Numbered from the stretch's first letter, positions 14,556 to 22,957 are shown. The stretch is 33,683 bases of DNA from Streptacidiphilus neutrinimicus (GCF_000787815.1 NZ_BBPO01000010.1:24840-58522), one strand, 5' to 3'. The notes: a model not told the origin generated them from the sequence alone. Translations and numbers: made by a program.

Positions 14556-15944
14556 GTGGCAACAAGCGACCTCCACCCCGACCGCCCGGACCCGCGGACC
14601 GACCTGGCCGCTCCGTCCGCGGCGCCGGTCCGCAAGCTGTACCGCCGTCCCGAGGGGCGTGTGGTCGGCGGCGTGGCCAGCGGTCTCGCCGCGCATCTGG
14701 GCATCCCGGTGCTCTGGGTGCGGGCCGCCTTTGTCGTGCTGACGTTGGGTCAGGGGCTCGGGCTGGTGCTCTACGCCGCCTTCTGGTTCGTGGTGCCCAT
14801 GGGCCGGGCCGGAGGGGTCGGCGTGGCCGGGCGGCCCGCGGGGGCCGCGGAGGCCGCTTCGGACGGGCGGCGGCCCGGTGCGCTGGGGCGCGCCAGGACC
14901 GCACTGCAGCAGCTCTTCCGCGGGGATCCCGCCGAGGGCGGGCCCGACGGCGCTGCGGGGGGCAGGGCCGCCTCGCGGGATCGGGGCCGGCTGCTGGTGC
15001 TGGTCGCCGTGCTGGCCGGCGTGCTGGTGATGATCAACGTCCTGACCGCGGGCCAGGACGATCCGTACTTCTGGCCGGTGCTCATCTCCGGGGCCGGGGT
15101 GGCCCTGGTCTGGCGGCAGGTGGACGACACCCGCTGGGCCCGTTGGTTCTCGCTCGACGAGAGCAGCAGGGGCGCGGTCACCCTGCGGCTGGGGGCGGGC
15201 GTGGTGCTGGTCGCCGGCGGGGTGATCAGCTTCCTGGTGGTCTCCGGCTCCCTGGCAGAGTTCGGCAAGGTCATGCAGGCCGTCCTGGTGGTTCTGGCCG
15301 GGGTGCTGCTGTTGGCGGGCCCCTACCTGCTGCGGATGTGGCAGGACCTGACCGCGGAGCGCCGTGAGCGCATCCGGGCCCAGGAGCGGGCCGAGGTCGC
15401 CGCCCACATCCACGACTCCGTGCTGCACACGCTCACGCTCATCCTCCGGCACGCGGACGACTCCAAGGAGGTCGCCCGCCTGGCGCGGGCCCAGGAGCGG
15501 GACCTGCGCCAGTGGCTCTACCGCTCCGGCGAGCCCAAGGACGAGGGGACGCCGGAGACGCTCGCCGAATCCATCCGCAAGGTCGCCGCGGAGGTGGAGG
15601 ACCATCACGGGGTGCCGGTCGAGGTGATCTGCGTCGGGGACGCCCCCATGGACGAGAAGCTCGGCGCCCAGCTCCAGGCCGCCCGGGAGGCCATGGTCAA
15701 CGCTGCCAAGTACGGTGGCGGGGAGCCCGTCTCCGTTTACGCGGAGGTCGAGGGCAGTACGGTGTGGGTGTTTGTCCGCGACCGTGGGCCCGGCTTCGAT
15801 CTGGACACGGTCCCGGAGGACCGGATGGGCGTGCGCGGCTCGATCATCGGGCGGATGCAGCGCAACGGCGGCCACGCCCGCGTCCGACCGGCCCCTGCGG
15901 GCGGCACCGAGGTCGAGCTGGAGATGGAGAGGGCGAGCGGATGA
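14556..15944 (+). CDS. Sensor histidine kinase with N-terminal PspC domain (NarL/LiaS family)
   Basis: A 462-residue membrane kinase. The N-terminus (about residues 25-85) is a PspC domain (KLYRRPEGRVVGGVASGLAA, then LVLYAAFWFVVPM), followed by helices in VLVAVLAGVLVMINVL-like segments and two more hydrophobic stretches. The dimerisation/phosphoacceptor helix has His286 in HIHDSVLHTL, the HisKA_3 form, and the ATPase domain has the N-box REAMVNAAKYGG and the G-box DRGPGFD. Start GTG at 14556 was taken from the codon pattern; there is no ribosome site, so translation may be leaderless. It ends in a 4-bp ATGA overlap with the response regulator. The fused PspC domain suggests it senses membrane state itself, together with the divergent PspC/LiaF-like protein. 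Confidence 0.88.
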   Translation: MATSDLHPDRPDPRTDLAAPSAAPVRKLYRRPEGRVVGGVASGLAAHLGIPVLWVRAAFVVLTLGQGLGLVLYAAFWFVVPMGRAGGVGVAGRPAGAAEAASDGRRPGALGRARTALQQLFRGDPAEGGPDGAAGGRAASRDRGRLLVLVAVLAGVLVMINVLTAGQDDPYFWPVLISGAGVALVWRQVDDTRWARWFSLDESSRGAVTLRLGAGVVLVAGGVISFLVVSGSLAEFGKVMQAVLVVLAGVLLLAGPYLLRMWQDLTAERRERIRAQERAEVAAHIHDSVLHTLTLILRHADDSKEVARLARAQERDLRQWLYRSGEPKDEGTPETLAESIRKVAAEVEDHHGVPVEVICVGDAPMDEKLGAQLQAAREAMVNAAKYGGGEPVSVYAEVEGSTVWVFVRDRGPGFDLDTVPEDRMGVRGSIIGRMQRNGGHARVRPAPAGGTEVELEMERASG

Positions 15945-16609
15945 GCGGCGCGAACATGGACCGACCCACGGCCCGGGTGGTCCTCGTCGACGACCACCGG
16001 ATGTTCCGCACGGGTGTCCGCGCGGAGATCGGACAGACCGAGCGCACCAACGTCGACGTCGTGGGCGAGGCGGCCGACGTCGAGCAGGCCGTCTCCGTCG
16101 TCACCTCCACCATGCCCGACGTCGTACTGCTCGACGTCCACCTTCCGGGCGGCGGGGGCGTCGAGGTGCTGCGGCGGTGCGCCTCGCTGGAGGGCGTCAA
16201 GTTCCTGGCCCTGTCGGTCTCCGACGCGGCCGAGGACGTGATCGGGGTCATCCGTGGCGGGGCGCGGGGCTACGTCACCAAGACCATCACCGGCACCGAC
16301 CTGGTCGACGCGATCTTCCGGGTCCGGGACGGGGACGCGGTCTTCTCGCCCCGGCTGGCCGGGTTCGTCCTCGACGCCTTCGCGGCCACGGACACCCCGC
16401 CGGTGGACGAGGACCTCGACCGCCTCACCCAGCGCGAGCGGGAGGTGCTGCGCCTGATCGCGCGCGGCTACGCCTACAAGGAGATCGGCAAGCAGTTGTT
16501 CATCTCCGTGAAGACCGTCGAGAGCCACGTCTCCGCGGTGCTGCGCAAGCTGCAGCTCAGCAACCGCCACGAGCTAACCCGCTGGGCCACGGCCCGTCGG
16601 CTGGTCTAG
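15941..16609 (+). CDS. NarL/FixJ-family response regulator
   Basis: A 222-residue cytoplasmic transcription factor paired with the kinase. The receiver domain has the acidic pair Asp17/Asp18 (VVLVDDH), phosphoacceptor Asp65 (LLDVHLP), the switch Ser in LALSVSD and Lys in YVTKT. The C-terminal LuxR-type helix-turn-helix begins LTQREREVLRLIARG and includes ISVKTVESHVSAVLRKL, with the recognition helix VKTVESHVS. Its ATG overlaps the kinase stop (ATGA). Likely targets include the divergent promoter region at 14437-14555. A hairpin follows directly after the stop. Confidence 0.93.
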   Translation: MSGANMDRPTARVVLVDDHRMFRTGVRAEIGQTERTNVDVVGEAADVEQAVSVVTSTMPDVVLLDVHLPGGGGVEVLRRCASLEGVKFLALSVSDAAEDVIGVIRGGARGYVTKTITGTDLVDAIFRVRDGDAVFSPRLAGFVLDAFAATDTPPVDEDLDRLTQREREVLRLIARGYAYKEIGKQLFISVKTVESHVSAVLRKLQLSNRHELTRWATARRLV

Positions 16610-16615
16610 GGCCGG

Positions 16616-16638
16616 GCCTGCGCCCGGGGCCCGCAGGC
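16616..16638. terminator. Hairpin between convergent regulator and PhzF genes
   Basis: GCCTGCG (16616-16622) and CGCAGGC (16632-16638) form a perfect 7-bp stem 6 nt after the regulator stop, with a GC-rich 9-nt loop. It lies between two convergent genes and may serve both. Confidence 0.6.
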
Positions 16639-16657
16639 TCGTCCGTGGACGCCGTCC

Positions 16658-17590
16658 TCAGGCGAGGTCGAGGTGGAGGGTCGGCCCGATGCGGGCCGTT
16701 CCGCCGACCAGGACCCGGGGCGGCCCGCCGGCGACGGCGGTCACGGTGGCCGTGATCGTCGCCGGGCTGCCGAGGGAGTCGCCCATGTCGACGGCCAGCC
16801 TGCCGGACCGGGAGGCCGAGGTGCCGACAGCGCCGGTCGCGTGCAGCGCGGCCGCCAGGCACGCGGTGCTGTTGGCGTTGGCGATGTCCTCGGGGACACC
16901 GATCGCGGGGGCGAACATCCGGGCCGCGAGACGCCCTCCCGGAGCTACCGGGTCGGCGTAGACATAGCAGCCGAGCAGGTCGAGCCGTCGGCAGGCGTCG
17001 TCCAGGGCCGCCAGGTCAGGGACCAGTCCGCGCAGCGCGGCGTGGCTGGGCGCCTGGACCAGCAGGCGGGGCCGACCGAGCGTGGCGATGGCGGCGGGCC
17101 GGGCCCGAGGCAGGCCGAGAGCGCTCAGCAGCAGGCTGAGCTCGTCGGACGCGGGTTCGCGCAGCCTCACCGGCGCGACGGCGAAATCAGCCGTCAGCAA
17201 ACCCTGCTGGCGCGCCGTCAGCCCGTCGATGGGCTGCCCGGTGGCGGTGGCCCGCAGAGTCGTCTGCTGCCTGCCGTTGGCGAGTGGGTCCGTGCGCTCG
17301 GCCAGGTAGGCGAGAGCGGCCACCGTGCCGTGGCCGCAGGCGGGTAACTCGCCCTCTACGGTGAAGAACCGCACTGCGGCCTCGCCGCCGTCCGGGGGCG
17401 CGTCGACGAAAACGGCGTGGGAGGTGCGGGCCAGCGCCGGGATGCGGCGGCGCGCCGCGTCGTCGAGGGCGCCGGAATCGCTGACGACCGCGGTCGGGCT
17501 TCCGCCGGTCCCGTCGCGCAGGCACGCGTGGACGACCGTGACGGGAACCGGGGTGGTCCGGTCGCCCCGTTGCGGGGGAGGGGGTTTCAT
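16658..17590 (-). CDS. PhzF-family isomerase-like protein
   Basis: A 310-residue protein of the PhzF/diaminopimelate-epimerase fold. The family's second-half motif (R-FFT-x-x-x-E-LPACGHGT, near residues 67-81) and the late motif ANANSTACLAAALHATGAVG are clear. The usual catalytic Glu of PhzF, in a G-x-SE-x-x-F motif, is replaced by His: the stretch here reads ARTSHAVFVD. Phenazine chemistry is therefore unlikely, and no other phenazine genes are present. ATG at 17590 is used; ATG at 17602 (adds MVGD) is possible, and neither has a good ribosome site. Stand-alone gene, convergent with the response regulator. Substrate unknown. Confidence 0.8.
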   Translation of the reverse strand: MKPPPPQRGDRTTPVPVTVVHACLRDGTGGSPTAVVSDSGALDDAARRRIPALARTSHAVFVDAPPDGGEAAVRFFTVEGELPACGHGTVAALAYLAERTDPLANGRQQTTLRATATGQPIDGLTARQQGLLTADFAVAPVRLREPASDELSLLLSALGLPRARPAAIATLGRPRLLVQAPSHAALRGLVPDLAALDDACRRLDLLGCYVYADPVAPGGRLAARMFAPAIGVPEDIANANSTACLAAALHATGAVGTSASRSGRLAVDMGDSLGSPATITATVTAVAGGPPRVLVGGTARIGPTLHLDLA

Positions 17591-17668
17591 GTCGCCGACC
17601 ATAGGCCTCGGTCCGGCTTCGGGGCACCGACGGCGGGCGCCTCGACGCAGCGAGCGGGGGGAACCGTG

Positions 17669-17686
17669 CGGGGCAGGGGAGCCCCG
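17669..17686 (-). terminator. Possible terminator of kptA
   Basis: On the minus strand CGGGGC, a 6-nt loop and GCCCCG form a hairpin about 36 nt after the kptA stop, followed by CACGGTTCC. Short and without a T run. Confidence 0.4.
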
Positions 17687-17721
17687 TTGCGGACGGCGGC
17701 GGAGGGCTCTGGCGGGCCCGG

Positions 17722-18285
17722 CTAACCGCCCGCGAGGTACTCGGGCGGCACCCGCTCCGTCAGCCAGACCCCGTTGGCGCTGACCTGGAATACGAAGCCC
17801 GCCGCCGCCATGCCCGCCGCATCGACGGTGAACACCACCGGACGTCCGCGCCGGCCGCCGACTCGCTCCGCGGTCTCCCGGTCCCGGGAGAGGTGCACGG
17901 CGTGGCGCGCCATCGGACGCAGGCCCTCGCGCCAGATGGCGGCCACGACGCCCGGGTGGGTGCCGTGGTAGAGCACCGCCGGCGGCGTGGCTTCCTCGTA
18001 GCCGAGGTCCACGGACACGGTGTGTCCCTGGTTGGCGCGGATCCGACGGCCGTCCGCGCTGAAGGAGAAGCGCCGCTTGTCGTTCTCGGCGACGACCCGG
18101 TCCAGCTCGGCCCTGGTGATCCGACGGCCGTGCGCTGCCGCGGCCGCGAGCAGCTCGGCCACGTCGACCCAGCCGGCCTCGTCCAGGTCGACGCCGATCA
18201 GCGCCGGGTCGTGCCGCAGCACCCGGGAGAGGAATTTGGACGTTCGCACCATCCTTCGGGTGTCGTCTGTTCTGCTGTCTTCCAT
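17722..18285 (-). CDS. kptA: RNA 2'-phosphotransferase KptA/Tpt1
   Basis: A 187-residue enzyme that moves an internal RNA 2'-phosphate onto NAD+, giving ADP-ribose cyclic phosphate. The family blocks are all present: SKFLSRVLRHDP near residue 16, ENDKRRFSF near residue 68, IRANQGHTV, LYHGT, the HLSRDRETAERVG block and the final VFQVSANGVWLTERVP. The catalytic Arg-His-Arg-Arg residues therefore look intact. In yeast this completes tRNA splicing; bacteria lack that pathway, so the substrate here is not established (RNA repair and end ADP-ribosylation are proposals for the family). ATG at 18285 was chosen because a TACCGT box lies 6 nt upstream; MVRTSK 11 residues later is an alternative. Divergent from the phosphatase gene. 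Confidence 0.93.
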   Translation of the reverse strand: MEDSRTDDTRRMVRTSKFLSRVLRHDPALIGVDLDEAGWVDVAELLAAAAAHGRRITRAELDRVVAENDKRRFSFSADGRRIRANQGHTVSVDLGYEEATPPAVLYHGTHPGVVAAIWREGLRPMARHAVHLSRDRETAERVGGRRGRPVVFTVDAAGMAAAGFVFQVSANGVWLTERVPPEYLAGG

Positions 18286-18291
18286 ACCGCG

Positions 18292-18297
18292 ACGGTA
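18292..18297 (-). promoter_or_regulatory. Probable leaderless -10 box (TACCGT) of kptA
   Basis: On the minus strand TACCGT ends 6 nt before the ATG at 18285, and there is no Shine-Dalgarno sequence. Confidence 0.45.
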
Positions 18298-18382
18298 GGG
18301 GCCGTCCGCGCGGTTGTCGTCCGACTTTCGCTGCGGACCTCCCGGGCCCGCGGGGACACCGGCGCGGGTGCGGCAGGGGATC

Positions 18383-18871
18383 ATGGTGTCTGTGATGCGC
18401 ATCTGCTTCGTCTGCACCGGGAACATCTGCCGTTCGCCCATGGCCGAGCACGTCATGCGGGAACGCCTGGCCGAGGCGGGCCTGGAGGGCCTCGTCGGCG
18501 TCGACAGCGCGGGCACCGGCTCCTGGCACGAGGGCGACCCGGCCGACGAGCGGGCGGTGCGGGTGCTGCGTGAGGCCGGCTACGACAGCGAGCACGTCGC
18601 GCGGCAGTTCCAGCCGGAGTGGTTGCGCGGGCTCGACCTGGTGATCGCCCTCGACCGCGGGCACGAGCGGGTACTGCGCAGGCTGGCCAGGACCCCGGAA
18701 GAGGCGGCAAAGATCAGGCTGCTGCGCTCCTTCGACCCCGACTCCCGCTTCGACGACCTCGACGTCCCGGACCCGTACTACGGCGACGAGGCCGGCTTCG
18801 AGGAGGTGCTCCGCCTCTGCGAGGCGGGGTGTGACGGCCTGCTCGCCGAGGTCAGGACCCGGGTCGGGTGA
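18383..18871 (+). CDS. Low-molecular-weight protein-tyrosine phosphatase
   Basis: A 162-residue cytoplasmic phosphatase. The P-loop CTGNICRS (nucleophile Cys11, Arg17) sits at the very N-terminus as in all members of the family, and the general-acid Asp lies in the DVPDPYYG loop near residue 135. Such enzymes dephosphorylate protein tyrosine or arginine residues or small phosphates; which one cannot be told. ATG at 18383 has GGGG just upstream; ATG at 18395 is the alternative and would begin directly with MRICFVC. The gene is divergent from kptA and 43 nt upstream of the helicase gene. Confidence 0.88.
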   Translation: MVSVMRICFVCTGNICRSPMAEHVMRERLAEAGLEGLVGVDSAGTGSWHEGDPADERAVRVLREAGYDSEHVARQFQPEWLRGLDLVIALDRGHERVLRRLARTPEEAAKIRLLRSFDPDSRFDDLDVPDPYYGDEAGFEEVLRLCEAGCDGLLAEVRTRVG

Positions 18872-18900
18872 AGGCGTCCCGGGGTGTCCGTGGGGCGTCC

Positions 18901-18906
18901 TAGACT
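18901..18906 (+). promoter_or_regulatory. Probable pcrA -10 box (TAGACT)
   Basis: TAGACT lies 8 nt before the ATG at 18915 (5 nt before a GTG at 18912), and no ribosome site is present, suggesting a leaderless helicase message. Confidence 0.45.
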
Positions 18907-18914
18907 CGTGGGTG

Positions 18915-21521
18915 ATGAGCAGCCTCTTTGACGACATCCCCCTGCCCGGCCTGGATGCCCCCGCGCCCACCACGCCCGCCGAAGACGAGCCCCCTTATGA
19001 CGAGGGCGGCTTCGGCCTGGCGTTCGGCGACGCCCACGGGGAGGGCGGCGCATACGAGGAGGAGATCCCCGACGGGCTCTTCCGGACCTTCGACCCGGCG
19101 GAGCCGGTGCCGGCGTCGTACTACCGCAACGGCACGGCGCACCCTGTCATCGACGCGGAGACGCTGCTCGACGGGATGAACCCGCAGCAGCGCGAGGCTG
19201 TCGTGCACGCCGGGTCCCCGCTGCTCATCATCGCGGGCGCGGGCTCCGGCAAGACCAGGGTGCTCACCCACCGCATCGCCTACCTGCTGGCCGCTCGCCG
19301 CGTGCAGCCCGGCGAGATCCTGGCGATCACCTTCACCAACAAGGCCGCCGGGGAGATGCGCGAGCGCGTCGAGGCGCTGGTCGGTCCGCGGGCCAAGGCC
19401 ATGTGGGTGTCCACCTTCCACAGCGCCTGCGTCCGGATCCTGCGCCGCGAGAGCAAGCGCCTCGGCTTCACGTCGAGCTTCTCGATCTACGACTCGGCCG
19501 ACTCGCAGCGCCTGATGGCGCTGTGCTGCCGCGACCTGGACCTCGACCCGAAGCAGTACCCGCCGAAGTCCTTCACCGCCAAGGTCTCCAATCTCAAGAA
19601 CGAGCTCATCGACGAGGAGACCTACGCCGCCAAGGCCGAGAACCCGACGGAGCGCAAGCTGGCGGAAGCCTACGCGCTCTACCAGCGGCGCCTGCGCGAG
19701 GCCAACGCGCTGGACTTCGACGACATCATCATGACCACCGTCAACCTGCTCCAGGCCTTCCCGGACGCCGCCGAGCACTACCGGCGCAGGTTCCGGCACA
19801 TCCTGGTCGACGAGTACCAGGACACCAACCACGCGCAGTACATGCTGGTGCGCGAGCTCACCGGCGGCGCCAGCGGACAGGGCCCGAAGAAGACGGTCGA
19901 CGGCGAGTTCGTGAACCCCGCGGAGGCGCAGCTCGCCGAGATCCCGCCCGCCGAGCTCTGCGTGGTCGGTGACGCGGACCAGTCGATCTACGCCTTCCGC
20001 GGCGCGACGATCCGCAACATCCTCGACTTCGAGGAGGACTACCCGAACGCGACCACGATCCTGCTGGAGCAGAACTACCGCTCCACGCAGACGATCCTCA
20101 GCGCCGCCAACTCCGTCATCGAGCGCAACAGCAACCGCCGCAAGAAGAACCTGTGGACGGCGGGGGCCGAGGGCGTCAAGATCGTCTCCTATGTCGCCGA
20201 CGACGAGCACGGCGAGGCCCAGTTCGTCGCGGACGAGATAGACAAACTGAGCGACAACGACGAGGCCAAGCCCGGTGACGTCGCGGTGTTCTACCGCACC
20301 AACGCCCAGTCCCGTGTCTTCGAGGAAGTCTTCATCCGCGTCGGCCTGCCCTACAAGGTCGTCGGCGGTGTCCGCTTCTACGAGCGCAAGGAGGTCCGGG
20401 ACGTCCTGGCCTACCTGCGGGTGCTGGCCAACCCGGAGGACGCGGTGCCGCTGCGCCGCATCCTCAACGTGCCCAAGCGGGGCATCGGCGAGCGCGCCGA
20501 GGCGATGATCGAGGCGCTGGCGAGCCGCGAGCGCATCTCCTTCCCGCAGGCGCTGCTCCGAGTTGACGAGGCGTACGGGATGGCCGCGCGCTCCGCCAAC
20601 GCGGTGAACAAGTTCAACGAGCTGATGGCCAGGCTGCGGGGCGTCGTCGAATCAGGCGCGGGCCCGGCCGCGATCCTCGAGGCGGTGCTGGAGGAGACCG
20701 GCTACCTCGCCGAGCTCCAGGCCTCCACCGACCCGCAGGACGAGACCCGCGTCGAGAACCTCCAGGAACTCGCGGCCGTGGCGCTGGAGTTCGAGCAGGA
20801 GGAGCCGCTGGAGGGTCCCGACGGGGAGCCACTGCAGACCGGCTTGCCCGGCTTCCTGGAGCGGGTCGCGCTGGTCGCCGACTCCGACCAGATCCCGGAC
20901 GAGGACGGCGAGGGGCGCGGCGTCATCACCCTGATGACCCTGCACACCGCCAAGGGCCTGGAGTTCCCGGTCGTCTTCCTGACCGGCATGGAGGACGGCG
21001 TCTTCCCGCACATGCGGGCGATGAGCAACGCCAAGGAACTGGAGGAGGAGCGGCGTCTCGCCTACGTCGGCCTGACCCGCGCCCGCGAGCGCCTCTACCT
21101 GTCGCGCGCCGTCCTGCGCAGCGCCTGGGGCCAGCCCTCGTACAACCCCGCCTCCCGGTTCCTGGAGGAGATTCCGACGACACTCGTCGACGAGCGCCGC
21201 ACGGCCGCGGCGGCCGTTCCGGGCGGCTTCGGGAGCCGTTCCAGCGGGGGCTCGGGCTACGGCGGCGGCGCGGGCGGCGGATCGGCCTCTGGTCGGCGCG
21301 CGACCTCCCCGGCTGCGGGCTGGGGCAAGAGCGCGGGCCGTATGAAGGACCGCCCGGTGATCACGCTGGCCGTGGGAGACCGGGTCACCCACGACCGCTT
21401 CGGTCTGGGCACCGTCGTCTCGGTCTCCGGGCCGGCGGACGACGCCAAGGCCACGATCGACTTCGGCGCCGAGGGCACCAAGCAGTTGCTGCTGCGCTAC
21501 GCGCCGGTCGAGAAGCTCTAG
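18915..21521 (+). CDS. pcrA: ATP-dependent DNA helicase UvrD/PcrA
   Basis: An 868-residue SF1A 3'-5' helicase acting in nucleotide excision repair and replication-fork maintenance. After an acidic N-terminal tail of about 80 residues come the Q motif (LLDGMNPQQREAV), Walker A GAGSGKT at 108-114, TFHS, the DEYQD Walker B (LVDEYQDTN), GDADQSIYAFRGA, the EQNYRS motif IV, VGGVRFYERKE, and LMTLHTAKGLEFP with the VGLTRARERLYL motif VI. The C-terminus has a Gly/Ser-rich linker and a Tudor-like tail (GDRVTHDRFGLGTVVSV) that in UvrD/PcrA contacts RNA polymerase. A short acidic insertion follows the QGPKKTVDG stretch. It is convergent with the M23 peptidase gene, as the mycobacterial uvrD1 is with a M23 gene. 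Confidence 0.97.
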   Translation: MSSLFDDIPLPGLDAPAPTTPAEDEPPYDEGGFGLAFGDAHGEGGAYEEEIPDGLFRTFDPAEPVPASYYRNGTAHPVIDAETLLDGMNPQQREAVVHAGSPLLIIAGAGSGKTRVLTHRIAYLLAARRVQPGEILAITFTNKAAGEMRERVEALVGPRAKAMWVSTFHSACVRILRRESKRLGFTSSFSIYDSADSQRLMALCCRDLDLDPKQYPPKSFTAKVSNLKNELIDEETYAAKAENPTERKLAEAYALYQRRLREANALDFDDIIMTTVNLLQAFPDAAEHYRRRFRHILVDEYQDTNHAQYMLVRELTGGASGQGPKKTVDGEFVNPAEAQLAEIPPAELCVVGDADQSIYAFRGATIRNILDFEEDYPNATTILLEQNYRSTQTILSAANSVIERNSNRRKKNLWTAGAEGVKIVSYVADDEHGEAQFVADEIDKLSDNDEAKPGDVAVFYRTNAQSRVFEEVFIRVGLPYKVVGGVRFYERKEVRDVLAYLRVLANPEDAVPLRRILNVPKRGIGERAEAMIEALASRERISFPQALLRVDEAYGMAARSANAVNKFNELMARLRGVVESGAGPAAILEAVLEETGYLAELQASTDPQDETRVENLQELAAVALEFEQEEPLEGPDGEPLQTGLPGFLERVALVADSDQIPDEDGEGRGVITLMTLHTAKGLEFPVVFLTGMEDGVFPHMRAMSNAKELEEERRLAYVGLTRARERLYLSRAVLRSAWGQPSYNPASRFLEEIPTTLVDERRTAAAAVPGGFGSRSSGGSGYGGGAGGGSASGRRATSPAAGWGKSAGRMKDRPVITLAVGDRVTHDRFGLGTVVSVSGPADDAKATIDFGAEGTKQLLLRYAPVEKL

Positions 21522-21580
21522 CTCGAGGTCTTCTGGCTACGGCACGGGGCTCGGCGGTCGGGCCGGGGTCGGAGTCGCGC

Positions 21581-22888
21581 TCAGCGCGGGTCCAGGCCCC
21601 GGGCCAGCAGCCAGGGCAGCGGGTCGACGGCGGGGCCACCGTCGGGGTGCACCTCGAAGTGCAGGTGGGGTCCGGTGGAGTTCCCCGTGTCGCCGGAGTA
21701 GGCGATTATGTCGCCGACCTTCACCTGGCCGCTGCGTACCCGGTACGAGCTCAGATGGCAGTACCAGGTGACGGTGCCGTCCGGGGCCGTCAGCTTGACC
21801 ATGTACCCGTAGAAGGGATTCCACTCCGTGGTCACCGTGCCGCCCGTGACGGCGTGGACGGGCGTGCCTTCAGGGACGGGGAAGTCGATGCCGGTGTGCA
21901 ACTGCATCCAGTGCGTGCCGGCCTGCCCGAACAGGGCGCTCAGACCCGTGTGGTAGGCGATCGGCAGGACGTAGCGAGGCGCCTCGGCCGCGGCCTTGCG
22001 CGCGGCCGCCTCCCGCAGTTGCAGCGCCGTGCGCGCGTGGTCGCGGGCGGCCCGTTGGGCGGCGTCGCGTGCCTCCGAGGCGGCCAGGGCCTGTGCCCTG
22101 GCCTGGGCGGCTGTCGTCGAAGAGGCCGCCGTCGTGTCGGTGTGGTGCGAGCGCAACGGCCCCATGGTCGCGGCGGCGGCACCGGCGACACCGAGCACGG
22201 CGATGGACGGCACCGCAATGGTGAGCACGGCCGAACGGCGACGCATGCCGCGCCGCCGCGGGCCGCGCAGGGCCTCGCCACGGCTCCCGTCCTCGGTCTC
22301 CAGCGCCGCGTGGCTGCCGGAGGAGGCGCCGACGTCGAGGGCGTGACCGTTCCCGGCCGACCCGGCTGCGTCGCGTCCTTCGTGTGCCTCGGGCGTCACG
22401 CCTGCGGCCGAGGCCGAGACCTCGTCGCCCGGGAAGGGGTCGACGGAGTCGAAGCCCTCGAGGAGCGGGGCCGTCACGGTGGCGTAGGACACGTCGGTCA
22501 CGGCGTCGTAGACGCTGTAGTCCGGGTAGCCGGCGTAGTCGTGGTGCAGCGCGGCATGTCCTGTGTAGGCGCCGTACTCGGCGACGAGGGTGGGTTCGTG
22601 CTGCGCCTGGTAGTAGTCCGGCCAGCCGTATCCGGTGGTGGGCTGGGGCGTGGGAGCCATGTAGCCCGCGGCGTAGGGGTCCCCGTGGTCGTACGGCGCG
22701 GCGTATCCCTGCTGCTGCGCGTAGCCGTACTGGTGGTGGGCCGCGTACGCATCCCCGTACGTCTCGTGAGTCCCGTACGTCTCGTGAGCTTCGTGGGTCT
22801 CCTGCGTCCCGTAGGGCGCGTACGGCTGGTGGCTGGAGTCGGGGTGAACCAGTGTCTGCTGGCCGTACCAACTGGTGTCAGCGGTCAC
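21581..22888 (-). CDS. Membrane-anchored M23 (LytM-type) peptidase
   Basis: A 435-residue protein. The first 214 residues are Tyr/His/Gly-rich low-complexity sequence expected to be cytoplasmic; one membrane helix follows (about 219-240, after RRRGMRRRS), then an Ala/Arg-rich coiled-coil (about 255-300) and the M23 domain. Zinc ligands His331 and Asp335 (HTGID) and His410, with the conserved His408 (GPHLHFE), are intact, so it should cut or remodel cell-wall peptidoglycan outside the membrane. The N-terminal region contains an 18-bp duplication giving THETYG twice. GTG at 22888 is the only reasonable start, with AGGTGG 11 nt upstream. A good promoter is visible upstream. Convergent with pcrA. 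Confidence 0.85.
   Translation of the reverse strand: MTADTSWYGQQTLVHPDSSHQPYAPYGTQETHEAHETYGTHETYGDAYAAHHQYGYAQQQGYAAPYDHGDPYAAGYMAPTPQPTTGYGWPDYYQAQHEPTLVAEYGAYTGHAALHHDYAGYPDYSVYDAVTDVSYATVTAPLLEGFDSVDPFPGDEVSASAAGVTPEAHEGRDAAGSAGNGHALDVGASSGSHAALETEDGSRGEALRGPRRRGMRRRSAVLTIAVPSIAVLGVAGAAAATMGPLRSHHTDTTAASSTTAAQARAQALAASEARDAAQRAARDHARTALQLREAAARKAAAEAPRYVLPIAYHTGLSALFGQAGTHWMQLHTGIDFPVPEGTPVHAVTGGTVTTEWNPFYGYMVKLTAPDGTVTWYCHLSSYRVRSGQVKVGDIIAYSGDTGNSTGPHLHFEVHPDGGPAVDPLPWLLARGLDPR
22754..22789. repeat. 18-bp tandem repeat within the M23 gene
   Basis: CCCGTACGTCTCGTGAGT (22754-22771) is repeated at 22772-22789 with one change in the last base. On the coding strand the unit gives the hexapeptide THETYG or its shift. 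Confidence 0.85.
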
Positions 22889-22927
22889 GGGATCCTAACC
22901 ACCTCGACAGCGGGGAAAGTGACCGTG

Positions 22928-22957
22928 ACTGTATCCCCAGACGCGGAGGAGAAACAA
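22928..22957 (-). promoter_or_regulatory. Promoter of the M23 peptidase gene
   Basis: On the minus strand TTGTTT (22952-22957) and TACAGT (22928-22933) are separated by 18 bp, a normal sigma-70-type spacing, and lie about 40 nt upstream of the GTG start. Confidence 0.6.

Noticed and set aside
16658-17590. Phenazine biosynthesis cluster
   Set aside because: Only one PhzF-family gene is present, with an altered catalytic residue and no other phz genes.
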